Shown one piece after another: positions 42,791-50,789 of a stretch of 64,000 bases of DNA. Origin of the DNA: Novacetimonas cocois (lineage in GTDB: Bacteria > Pseudomonadota > Alphaproteobacteria > Acetobacterales > Acetobacteraceae); contig NZ_QEXL01000003.1 in assembly GCF_003311635.1 (NCBI RefSeq), forward strand, positions 92,989-156,988, written 5' to 3'. Position 1 is the first letter of the stretch; every line of letters begins with the position of its first letter. The notes beneath the pieces were generated by a model that saw nothing but the letters and a program-made list of their open reading frames with translations, made no database searches and was not told where the DNA came from. Both the position numbers and the translations under genes were made by a program.

Positions 42791-44185
42791 CTATAGAATG
42801 TCGTGCTGTTCAACGAGATCACGGTCGCGACATTCTGGAATAATAAAAGTCGTGCCGATGGTAATGCCGGCAAGAAACATGACATAGACCGAAATGGGCA
42901 GCCATGACATCTGGCCCGGATGCGCCGCGTTCGGGGAAAAGGTCGCAACCCACCTGATGATGCACGAACCGACCAGCGGGGTCAGGCCACCGGCGATAAC
43001 GGCCGAAACCTCACGCGACATCGACACGGCCATGTAGCGGTGCCGGGCGCCAAACATTTCCGGCAGCATCGCGGCCTGCGTTCCGAACATGCCCCACGTG
43101 GTCACCCCCAACGCCACAGACAGGGCGATCACGGCCGGCAGGGGACGCCCGGTGCTGAAGGCATACCATACCGGCAGCGCCGTCACGGCCTGCAGGATGG
43201 CAAAGGTGCGGTATGTCCTTATCCGCCCGAACCTGTCGCTCAGCATGCCTGCGGCGGGAACGGTAAAGCCACCGATGACGGCAGCCGTGATCAGCGATGT
43301 GGTCCCCCACAGTCCGGACAGGCCCATCGTATTGACAAGATAGCTGATGGCCAGCACCTGATAGATGGACGAACCGCCATTTTCAGCCATCCTGACGCCA
43401 ATTCCCGCCAGGATCGTGCGCCACGAACTCCGCAGGAGGGAGACCAGCGACTCACGCTCTTCCGCCACCTTGCGCTGGATGGTCTCGAAAGTGGGGGATT
43501 CCTTGAGTTTCAGGCGCATGTAAAGCGCGACCACCAGGATGACGGCGCTCACCAGGAACGGCAGCCGCCATATCCATGAATGCGTGATGTCCGTCACCCC
43601 GAACAGCAGGCTGCAATAGACCAGTGCCGCGATGATCGTGCCGATCTGGATACCCAGGAACGGCAGCGATGCATAAAAGCCGCGCTGACCAAGGGGGGCG
43701 TATTCCGTCATCATCACGGCAGCGCCCGCCTGTTCCGCCCCTGCCCCAAGTCCCTGAAGCATTCTGGCCGTAATCAGCAGGACGGGCGCCCATATCCCTA
43801 TTGTCTGATAGGTGGGAATCAGCCCGATGGCCGTGCTGGCAAGCCCCATCAGGGTGACCGTCATCAGCAGGACCTTTTTACGGCCGATATGATCCCCAAG
43901 CCGGCCGAAGATGATTCCGCCGATGGGACGCACGGCAAATCCGACAAAATAGGTCGCGAAGCTGGCGATAAGGCTGGTGACCGGCGTGGTCGACGGGAAG
44001 AAAAGTGGCCCGAAAACCAGTGCCGAGGCCAAGCTGTAGAGCGCGAAATCATAATATTCCAGCGCACTTCCCAACGAGCATGTCCATGCCGCGCGACGCA
44101 GTTCGCTTACCGTCAGGGTAAAGCGGACCGGGGGAGACATTATCCGGCCATCTGCGCCGATGGCCCCGAATGCTGCTTGTGTCAT
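42791..44185 (-). CDS. MFS transporter, metabolite:H+ symporter (MHS) family
   Basis: A 464-residue, 12-helix transporter. Seen: SLGSALEYYDFALYSLASALVF (MHS signature near residue 38), FVGFAVRPIGGIIFGRLGDHIGRKKVLL with the MFS loop 2-3 motif, LQGLGAGAEQAGAAVMMTEYAP, and LKESPTFETI after helix 6. Family members import carboxylates such as shikimate, alpha-ketoglutarate, citrate or betaine with protons. It overlaps the preceding Gfo/Idh gene by 4 bp (ATGA) and precedes the hydratase, so it likely imports the operon's substrate. Confidence 0.92.
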   Translation of the reverse strand: MTQAAFGAIGADGRIMSPPVRFTLTVSELRRAAWTCSLGSALEYYDFALYSLASALVFGPLFFPSTTPVTSLIASFATYFVGFAVRPIGGIIFGRLGDHIGRKKVLLMTVTLMGLASTAIGLIPTYQTIGIWAPVLLITARMLQGLGAGAEQAGAAVMMTEYAPLGQRGFYASLPFLGIQIGTIIAALVYCSLLFGVTDITHSWIWRLPFLVSAVILVVALYMRLKLKESPTFETIQRKVAEERESLVSLLRSSWRTILAGIGVRMAENGGSSIYQVLAISYLVNTMGLSGLWGTTSLITAAVIGGFTVPAAGMLSDRFGRIRTYRTFAILQAVTALPVWYAFSTGRPLPAVIALSVALGVTTWGMFGTQAAMLPEMFGARHRYMAVSMSREVSAVIAGGLTPLVGSCIIRWVATFSPNAAHPGQMSWLPISVYVMFLAGITIGTTFIIPECRDRDLVEQHDIL

Positions 44186-45189
44186 GGGATTTCCACTTCG
44201 ATCTGACGACCCGTACGGGCCGATTCACGAATGGCCAGCGCGATGGCCAGGGCGGCAAGGCCATCTTCGCCGGTCGCGGCAGGGTGCCCCGTGCCCCACA
44301 CCGCACTGCTGAATGCAGAAAGCGCATAGTGATAAAGATTGTGATGCTGAAACGGTATTTCCCGTTCCCCATCGGCGTTGCGCATGAACAGCCGGCCCGC
44401 AGGCCGCTGGCTCATGCAGTCACGACCGATCAGGACGCCCCCGCTCCCATAGAATTCCACCCCCCCTTCGGAGAATGGGACGGTATAGGAGCCATGGATC
44501 TGCACCAGCACATCGCCGGGAAAACGCATGACGACCATGATGCCGTCCTCCACGCCATCGTGGGCAAGGCGACCGCTCTGTGTCATGGCCATGACATGCG
44601 TCGGGTTGCTTCCGATCAGGAAACGCAGCGTGTCGATGTCATGGATCGTGCTGTCGAGGATCAGCCCGCCCCCGTCGGGATCGTTGACGCGCCAGCCATG
44701 CAGGGCTTCGGGCAGGAAATTGGCATGGAACACCCGCACGGCATTGAGCCTGCCGATTGTCCCTTTCTGCAGAAGCTGCCGCAGTTTCTGGTGCATGGCA
44801 TTGCAGCGCAGGTGATGGTTGATCCCCAGCACCACCTCCGCCTCCCGACAGGCGACAATCATTTTTCGGGCATCAGCCACATCAAGGGCGATCGGCTTTT
44901 CACACAGGACATTTTTCCCTGCCGCCGCGGCCGCCAGTGTCTGGCTGCAGTGAAACTGGTTGGCGGTGCTGATATAGACGGCATCCACCTTCCTGTCCGT
45001 CAGGATCGTGTCGATATCCGTCGTATGGGCGGGAATGTCGTTTTCAGCCGCAAATCCGGCGCCGCGTTCTTCGCTTGAACTCAGCACGTTCAGGATCGTG
45101 CTGTCAGGTTGCGCGCGAATGGCGTCGATAATCCATTGCCGTGCCACGTTACTCGCGCCAATCAAAGCCCAACCGATTGGGGTATTCAT
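44182..45189 (-). CDS. Gfo/Idh/MocA family oxidoreductase
   Basis: A 335-residue NAD(P)-dependent sugar or cyclitol dehydrogenase. Seen: N-terminal WALIGASNVARQWII, VDAVYISTANQFHCSQTLAAAAAGK-type segment with AVYISTANQFH, the hallmark CEKPIALDVADA (Lys-Pro), GINHHLRCN, and GGGLILDSTIHDIDTLRFL with the active-site His. It oxidises a hydroxyl of a sugar or sugar acid. It is the first gene of the operon, 25 bp downstream of a perfect -10 box, and overlaps the transporter by ATGA. The specific substrate is unknown. Confidence 0.9.
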   Translation of the reverse strand: MNTPIGWALIGASNVARQWIIDAIRAQPDSTILNVLSSSEERGAGFAAENDIPAHTTDIDTILTDRKVDAVYISTANQFHCSQTLAAAAAGKNVLCEKPIALDVADARKMIVACREAEVVLGINHHLRCNAMHQKLRQLLQKGTIGRLNAVRVFHANFLPEALHGWRVNDPDGGGLILDSTIHDIDTLRFLIGSNPTHVMAMTQSGRLAHDGVEDGIMVVMRFPGDVLVQIHGSYTVPFSEGGVEFYGSGGVLIGRDCMSQRPAGRLFMRNADGEREIPFQHHNLYHYALSAFSSAVWGTGHPAATGEDGLAALAIALAIRESARTGRQIEVEIP

Positions 45190-45221
45190 TGGATAAACAG
45201 GGACAATTTCAGGCCCTCTCC

Positions 45222-45255
45222 ATTATATGGGCACGCTTCCCCCGTGGGGGACGTG
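45222..45255 (-). promoter_or_regulatory. Operon promoter with TATAAT and an overlapping dyad
   Basis: On the minus strand a perfect TATAAT (45227-45222) lies 33 bp before the Gfo/Idh start. No consensus -35 is present; instead a dyad (CACG..CCCCC-GT-GGGGG.CGTG at 45232-45255) covers that position. This looks like an activator- or repressor-controlled promoter. The elements are seen; control is inferred. Confidence 0.5.
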
Positions 45256-45429
45256 TCTTTTGTTGTCAGTTGTGGGAAGCAGCTGAATGTTGAATTTTTA
45301 TTTATTAATTATTGCCCTGTGTTCGGTAACGGGCGACGACTTACTTCAAACGTCACCCTGCCGGGCCGGTTTTTTCAGGCTGAAAACAAAATTGTGAAAG
45401 TCAGGCGCGCGGATCCATATGTCCCCTGT

Positions 45430-46374
45430 TCAGCCACCTGCAGGCCGGGCGCTGCCTGCGGGGGGCATAATGGTGCCGCCTTTTGCCAGCATGCTGACCA
45501 GAAGCGAGGTCTGTCCCGCGTTCCATGCCATGTCGAGCAGGCTGCCGGGAATCTCCACATTGCCTTTTGGCGCAAGCATTTCCATCGCATAGGTGGTCAG
45601 CCGGCTGTACCTGCCAGCCGTATAGGTCACGCCGCGCTTCCTGCCAGACCTACCGGGGGGATAGAGCAAGAACAGCGGATCGTCCGGCGACATGACCACC
45701 GGCGTGAAATCGGGTTCGTACCAGTCCACCATGGCATCATAATAATGATCGCGCCCCGGCTTCATCGGCGCGTCCGTTCCACTGGTTCCGACAACCAGGA
45801 CCAGTTGCACCCGACAGCGTGAACCGATGATGGCCAGCGCCCGGTCCAGCATGGCTTTCGGCGATGTGTGGCCCGTAATATCCCCTATGATACCGTCAGT
45901 ATCATGGTCTGTCAGGACGGCAACCGCCCCGCATTCCGCCAGCCGTTCGGCCAGGGTGGGCGCATCCAGATCCCCGCCCAACACGACATGCACCGCGCCG
46001 ATACGGATACAGGCGAGGACTGCAACCATACTTTCGACCATCAGCGGCAGATGGATCGCAACCCTGTCGCCGCGTTCCACGCCCTGATCCGTCAGGGCAT
46101 TCGCCAGACGGCAGACCTCTTCATGCAACGTCCTGTAGGAGATTGTCCGCCTGTCCGGCCGTGCATCCGTCCCATGCCAGGATATCGCGGCCCTGTCCGC
46201 ATGATCGCCAAGATGACGGTCAACGCACAGGGCGGAGATATTCAGCACCGGAGGATCATATTGCGTCAGCGGGTGGATGCGCGACATGCCCGCGTAATCC
46301 ACCGGTTGCCCAAAACGCTGCCGCGCATGGGCGACAGGCAGGATGGAGACGTTATCATAAGTTTTGCCGATCAT
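45430..46374 (-). pseudogene. N-terminal half of an acetyl-CoA synthetase, catalytic loop degenerate
   Basis: A 314-residue open frame homologous to roughly the first half of AMP-forming acetyl-CoA synthetase (about 650 residues). Recognisable: NISALCVDRHLGDHADRAAISW, TISYRTLHEEVCRLANAL, GVERGDRVAIHLPLMVESMVA and CIRIGAVHVVLGG. The AMP-binding P-loop, normally YTSGTTGKPKG, reads YPPGRSGRKRG here, and the WVTGHSY region reads WNAGQTS. Homology ends at MPPAGSARPAGG, so half the adenylation domain, the hinge and the acetylated-lysine C-domain are missing. The frame has no internal stop. It is divergent from an ScfR-type regulator. Most likely a relic, possibly a retained non-catalytic protein. 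Confidence 0.8.
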
Positions 46375-46704
46375 GGACCTGCTTCCCGTCGTTCAACCGC
46401 CCCGGCACCCGCGATGCGCGGCGCAGCAGTCAATTAAAGGAGAGGGTGTGCGTGACTTGTACGGATGAAAGTGATGCCGGGCGTGGTGCCGCCCGGCATC
46501 AAGTCGGGAATGCCATCGGACGCATTGCGGAATTCCACAAAAACATGTCGTCCATCGGGGCTTTTGCCCGGTCATGGCATTTCATCGGTACTGTCCCTGT
46601 TTCTTTTTCTTGTCCCGGACTGTGACAAATCGCGGTTGCGGGCGGAAGACGTTTTGCCGTTTAAAGGTGCGAACGCCACGGTGCGAATTGCAAAGATTGC
46701 GAAG
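46375..46704. other. Divergent region between acs relic and ScfR gene, with strong inverted repeat
   Basis: This 330-bp region holds an inverted repeat at 46472-46501: a perfect 12-bp stem (TGATGCCGGGCG and its complement) around the loop TGGTGC. It also has TTGCAAA/TTGCGAA elements just before the scfR start, and AAAGGAGAGG around 46437. Open frame continues upstream of the chosen scfR ATG but shows no family features. Confidence 0.7.
46686..46704 (+). promoter_or_regulatory. RamB/ScfR-like site adjoining the scfR start
   Basis: AATTGCAAAGATTGCGAAG sits immediately before the ATG and contains two related units, TTGCAAAG (46688-46695) and TTGCGAAG (46697-46704). RamB of corynebacteria is known to bind sequences of the AGTTTGCAAA type. 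Autoregulation of the regulator is therefore plausible but unproven. Confidence 0.4.
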
Positions 46705-48150
46705 ATGAAAAAACCCGCCACCAAAACCTTTACCGGATCGCGTATCCGTCATCAGCGCAACCGCACGGGCATGACGCAGAGCGCCCTTGCCGCAAGGCTT
46801 GGCATATCTGCCAGCTACCTCAACCAGATCGAACATGACGTCAGGCCGCTGCCGCTGCCGCTGCTCAATGCGCTGTGTGACATCTTTTGCGTGGGCGCGG
46901 ATTATTTCAGCGATACCGAGGAAACACGCGGCATACAGACCCTGCGCGAGATAATGGCCGATCCCGTCTTTGACATGCAGGCCGTCAGGCTGGACAGCAT
47001 TCAGGCCGCCATGCGCGTCGCGCCCGATCTGTGCGCGCAGTTCATCCGGCTTTACCGTGCCTACCTGCTGCAGCAGGAGCATACCGCCACGCCGCTGGTC
47101 GGCAGCAGTCCCCCGCCACGCGCCGGCGCGTCGGGCACGCCCGACCGGGTGGAGCCGTACGAGGCCGTCAGTGACTGGGTGCAGGCCCAGCGCAATTATT
47201 TTGACGAGGTCGATCGCACGGCTGAACATCAGTTCGAACAGATGCGACTGGATGACGGCAGCCCGGCGGAGCAGCTTGCCCGCTACCTGCTGGACCATCA
47301 TGGCATCCGCACCGAGGTTGACCTCAGCCTGAACCACAAGGGCCTGATGTGGCGGATGGACCGGCGGCAGCGCACCCTGTTCCTGTCGCGCATCGTGCCT
47401 TCGGAAAGCAGTACGTTCTGGATGGCGCAGGCACTGGGGCAGATTGAACATCAGGACGTGTTCGCGCGCACCATCCGCCGCTCCCGCCTGCGTGAGAGCG
47501 AGGCCCGGGGACTGGCGCGTGTCTATCTGACCAACTATTTCGCCGGGGCGCTGCTGCTGCCTTATGAGCGGTTTCGTATAACCGCCCACGAAGTGCGCCA
47601 TGACCTGGAACGGCTGCAACGCCATTTCGGCGTCAGTTTCGAGCAGGCCTGCCACAGGCTCAGCACCATGCAGCGGCCGGGCAGCGAGGGGATTCCCTTC
47701 TACTTTCTCAAAACGGACATAGCTGGCAACATCCTCAAAAGTTTCAGCGCAAACCGCTTTACCCAGTCCCGTTTCGGTGGCCCTTGCCCGCTGTGGAATA
47801 TTTTCCGTGCGTTCAGCACGCCCCTGCAGGTGCAGGTCCAGATGTCACAGACGACCGATGGCGCCGTCTATCTCAACATCGCGCGCACCGTCGGACGCAG
47901 CAGCATCTCCTACCTTGATCGCCCGCGCCTGACTGCGGTCGTTCTGGGCTGTTCCATCGCGGATGCCGAACACCTTGTCTATTCCGCGGGCCTCGACCTT
48001 AAAGATCCGCGTATGATCATTCCCATCGGGCCGGGCTGCCGCGCCTGCACGCGCGAAAACTGCCACCATCGCGCGTTGCCCATGGTCGGCCATCGTGTCG
48101 ATATCAATAACGAAGGACGCGGCATCGCCCCCTATCGCACGGCGCAGTAA
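46705..48150 (+). CDS. Short-chain fatty acyl/acetate regulator, ScfR/RamB-type (XRE family)
   Basis: A 481-residue transcription factor. The N-terminal XRE helix-turn-helix is seen in GSRIRHQRNRTGMTQSALAARLGISASYLNQIE (residues about 9-41). It is followed by an IrrE/ImmA-like middle (EQLARYLLDHHGI, NYFAGALLLPYERF) and the DUF2083 C-terminal domain with FGGPCPLWNIFRAFSTP, VLGCSIADAEHLVYSAGLDL and Cys-rich PIGPGCRACTRENCHHRALP. This architecture is that of RamB, PccR and ScfR, which sense acyl-CoA metabolites and control acetate or propionate metabolism. The ATG at 46705 matches the family start. It is divergent from the truncated acs, a likely former target. Confidence 0.9.
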   Translation: MKKPATKTFTGSRIRHQRNRTGMTQSALAARLGISASYLNQIEHDVRPLPLPLLNALCDIFCVGADYFSDTEETRGIQTLREIMADPVFDMQAVRLDSIQAAMRVAPDLCAQFIRLYRAYLLQQEHTATPLVGSSPPPRAGASGTPDRVEPYEAVSDWVQAQRNYFDEVDRTAEHQFEQMRLDDGSPAEQLARYLLDHHGIRTEVDLSLNHKGLMWRMDRRQRTLFLSRIVPSESSTFWMAQALGQIEHQDVFARTIRRSRLRESEARGLARVYLTNYFAGALLLPYERFRITAHEVRHDLERLQRHFGVSFEQACHRLSTMQRPGSEGIPFYFLKTDIAGNILKSFSANRFTQSRFGGPCPLWNIFRAFSTPLQVQVQMSQTTDGAVYLNIARTVGRSSISYLDRPRLTAVVLGCSIADAEHLVYSAGLDLKDPRMIIPIGPGCRACTRENCHHRALPMVGHRVDINNEGRGIAPYRTAQ

Positions 48151-48391
48151 GGGGCTGGCCTTGACGGGGAAGATGCCACCTGACGGGAAACCTGATTGCC
48201 TGACGCTTCGTTAGGAAGCGGCGGCGGCCGAGCGGTGGAGATCATGGCGATGCCCGTTTCGCCATTCCTTGCCCGAGGTCGCCGCGCTGACCCAGAAAGA
48301 ACCATGGAAATGGCTTTCCCGTCCTGTAACCCATGCCCTGTGGCGGTTGCACGCGGCGAAAGCCCTGTAACAGGCGGGGAGCGCCCAGAAC

Positions 48392-49474
48392 GTGGATAGT
48401 GTGGATAATAATGTAGGGTATGAAGAGGCCACCTTTTCCCTGAGCAAGGCACTGGTCATCCATGCCCCGCATGACCTGAGGCTGGACCCGGCCTCCCTGC
48501 CCTCTCCCGGACCCGATGAAGTGCGGGTGGACATGGCCTGGGGCGGCATATGCGGCTCCGACCTGCATTATTTCGCACACGGGGGCGTCGGCGCGTCCGT
48601 ATTGCACGCCCCCATGGTTCTGGGGCACGAAGTTTCAGGCACCATTGGCGCGATGGGGCGCGATGTGAAAGGCTTTGCCGTGGGCGAGGCCGTCGCCATC
48701 CATCCGGCGCGGCCCTGCGGTTACTGTCCCGAATGTGCGCGGGGACAGCGGAACCTGTGCCGCAACATGCAGTTTCTGGGAAGTGCCGCGCGCGATCCCC
48801 ATACCGACGGCGGCTTTCGCCGTGCGATGATCGTCAGGGCGACGCAACTGCACCATCTTCCCCCTGGACTTGATCTGCGCCGGGCCTGCCTTGCCGAGCC
48901 CTTGTCCGTGGCCCTGCATGCCATTGCGCGCGCGGGCGATGTGCGGGGGCGTGACGTGATGGTACAGGGGGCGGGGCCAATCGGGCTGTTATTGGTCGCA
49001 GGACTGGCGCATCACGGGGCAGGACGGATCGTGGCAACCGATCTGGAGGATTTTCCCCTGCAACGCGCGGGCAGGCTTGGCGCGGATGCGTGGCACAACA
49101 CCCGCCATGTCGCGGTGGAGGAAGAATTCGATATCGTGTTCGAAGCCACCGGCGTGCCAGCCGCCCTGCCAACGGCCATAGCCCGTACGCGACGCGGTGG
49201 CATTCTGGTGCAGGTTGGCATGTTCCCGCCGGGGGATGTGGCGGTGCCGATTGCACAGATCATCAGTCGTGAACTCGATTTCAGGGGAACCTTCCGTTTC
49301 GACATGGAATTTGACGCGGCCCTTGCCTTGCTGGCCGAACGTCCCGAAATCGCCGATATTCTGGTCACGCAGCAGTTTCCCCTGCGCGATTTCGCCACAG
49401 CCTTTGCCGTTGCGCCTGATCGCAGGCAGGCGACCAAGGTCCTGCTATCCCTGCGCGATCAGGAAACTGCCTGA
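48392..49474 (+). CDS. idnD: L-idonate 5-dehydrogenase (zinc-dependent MDR)
   Basis: A 360-residue medium-chain zinc dehydrogenase. Seen: catalytic zinc ligands in GGICGSDLHYFAHGG and LGHEVSG, the structural zinc lobe PCGYCPECARGQRNLC, the idonate-dehydrogenase-like FLGSAARDPHTDGGF, LAEPLSVALHAI, and the cofactor loop VQGAGPIGLLL. It converts L-idonate to 5-keto-gluconate. A gluconate 5-dehydrogenase, the next enzyme, is encoded 208 bp away in convergent orientation. The GTG at 48392 is supported by GGGGAG 10 nt upstream; another GTG at 48401 is possible. Confidence 0.88.
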   Translation: MDSVDNNVGYEEATFSLSKALVIHAPHDLRLDPASLPSPGPDEVRVDMAWGGICGSDLHYFAHGGVGASVLHAPMVLGHEVSGTIGAMGRDVKGFAVGEAVAIHPARPCGYCPECARGQRNLCRNMQFLGSAARDPHTDGGFRRAMIVRATQLHHLPPGLDLRRACLAEPLSVALHAIARAGDVRGRDVMVQGAGPIGLLLVAGLAHHGAGRIVATDLEDFPLQRAGRLGADAWHNTRHVAVEEEFDIVFEATGVPAALPTAIARTRRGGILVQVGMFPPGDVAVPIAQIISRELDFRGTFRFDMEFDAALALLAERPEIADILVTQQFPLRDFATAFAVAPDRRQATKVLLSLRDQETA

Positions 49475-49498
49475 AAACAGTCCATTGATAGAAATGGC

Positions 49499-49576
49499 AA
49501 AAGTTTTTGGGGGCACATTTTTCAAAAAATCGGCTTTCCCCTGAAGCTTTTTGCAAAAAGCTTCACCAAAAACTTC
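49499..49576. repeat. Dispersed intergenic palindromic repeat, copy B
   Basis: A 78-bp element similar in reverse complement to 6881-6963. It has outer arms AAAAGTTTTTGG and CCAAAAACTT and contains a perfect 10-bp hairpin GAAGCTTTTT-GC-AAAAAGCTTC (49543-49564). It lies between the convergent idnD and gluconate dehydrogenase genes, where it could terminate both transcripts. Confidence 0.8.
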
Positions 49577-49682
49577 TTCATGATTACGGAACATTTCAAG
49601 GGGGCTTTTGGGCAGCCCGTAAAAAGAAAGCTGCCCATTTTTACGCGTCCGGCAAAAAACAGGTGGAATATCCAGCCTGTAT

Positions 49683-50453
49683 TCACACGGAGACGGTCAT
49701 GCCGCCATCAACCATAAGCACATGGCCGTTCACAAAACTTGACGCGTCGGAGGACAGGAAGACCGCTGCCCCCACAAGTTCCTCCATATTTCCCCAGCGC
49801 CCCGCAGGGATGCGCTGACACAGCCATTGGGTAAAGGCCTGATCCGCCACCAGCTTTTCATTCATTTCCGTCTTGAAATAACCGGGGGCCAGACCGTTGA
49901 TCTGCAGGCCATGACGGGCCCAGTCCGTTGCCATGCCCCTGGTCAGGTTTCTGACCGCCCCCTTGGTCGCGGTATAAGGCGCGATACCGGGACGGGCCAG
50001 TTCGCTCTGCACCGAACAGATATTGACGATCTTGCCCCGCCCGCGCGGCAGCATGTGCCGCGCCACGGCCTGCCCCACGAAGAAAACCGCATTGAGATTG
50101 GTGGCGATCAGCGCATCCCAGTCCGCCCGGCTGAACTGATCCAGTGGCGCGCGTCGCTGGATGCCAGCATTGTTGATCAGAATATCAATCGGGCCATGTT
50201 CGCGTTCTATTTTTTCGACCCCCGCAATGACGGCGTCCTGATCAGTCACGTCAAAGGGCGCGGTCACGACATCCAGCCCCTCATCCGCCAGCATGGCGCG
50301 GCTGGCCTCCAGCGGTTCGGGATGACGACCGTTCAGCACAATTTTCGCCCCATACCGACCAAGGCCGCGCGCCAGGGTCAGGCCGATGCCACGGGAGGCC
50401 CCGGTCACAAGCGCCCGTCTTCCGGAAAGGGAGAAAAGGGTAGTGTCGTGCAT
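49683..50453 (-). CDS. gno: Gluconate 5-dehydrogenase (SDR)
   Basis: A 256-residue classical SDR. Seen: ALVTGASRGIGLTLA (residues about 12-26), LNGRHPEPLEAS, DILINNAGIQRRAP, VNICSVQSELARPGIAPYTATKGAV with Ser-Tyr-Lys, and GLAPGYFKTEMN. The sequence style, especially the NNAGIQRRAP and PYTATKG segments, matches IdnO/Gno enzymes that interconvert 5-keto-gluconate and gluconate, a major cytoplasmic reaction in acetic acid bacteria. The ATG at 50453 is chosen for GGAA 6 nt upstream and family homology; the frame is open for 83 further codons with no homology. It pairs functionally with idnD next door. Confidence 0.9.
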   Translation of the reverse strand: MHDTTLFSLSGRRALVTGASRGIGLTLARGLGRYGAKIVLNGRHPEPLEASRAMLADEGLDVVTAPFDVTDQDAVIAGVEKIEREHGPIDILINNAGIQRRAPLDQFSRADWDALIATNLNAVFFVGQAVARHMLPRGRGKIVNICSVQSELARPGIAPYTATKGAVRNLTRGMATDWARHGLQINGLAPGYFKTEMNEKLVADQAFTQWLCQRIPAGRWGNMEELVGAAVFLSSDASSFVNGHVLMVDGGMTVSV

Positions 50454-50789
50454 GGCAATTTCCGCCTTTGTTATTTGTATCATCGACCATAGCACGGACA
50501 CGAACCCGTGCCCGCACACGTATCCGCGCGCGGCGTGCCATGTCCTGAACGTTTGCGGACGAAAAATTTCAGAAACTGCAGGTCCTGACGAACGTGGCGC
50601 CCGGTGTTTGATCCCCTGAAGAACTGCCGCAGCGCACGATGCGCAAGACGGATTGGCGTTCTCCCCGTCCGGTATTTCCCTTTTCCCGCTCATCAGCTTC
50701 ATTTCATCTGAAAAATCCGTAAATGTCAGGCATCATGCACAGGCATTGCCGGATTTTCACTACACAGCATGAGAACAGGGAGTAGCTTG
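50454..50789. other. Divergent region between gno and panE
   Basis: A 336-bp gap between two divergent genes. It contains a GC-rich, purine-pyrimidine-alternating tract (about 50499-50535, CACGGACACGAACCCGTGCC-like) and a short dyad GCGCA-CGA-TGCGC at 50633-50645. Both promoters should lie here; I cannot assign boxes with confidence. Confidence 0.45.

Noticed and set aside
45400-45445. Cluster of restriction-like hexamers (CATATG next to GGATCC, and CTGCAG) suggesting cloning-vector sequence
   Set aside because: The flanks are ordinary chromosomal sequence and no vector genes follow; adjacency of such hexamers happens by chance.
48196-48399. Open frames between scfR and idnD on both strands as a possible gene or transposase remnant
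   Set aside because: Neither frame shows a recognisable domain, and no terminal repeats or target duplications are visible.
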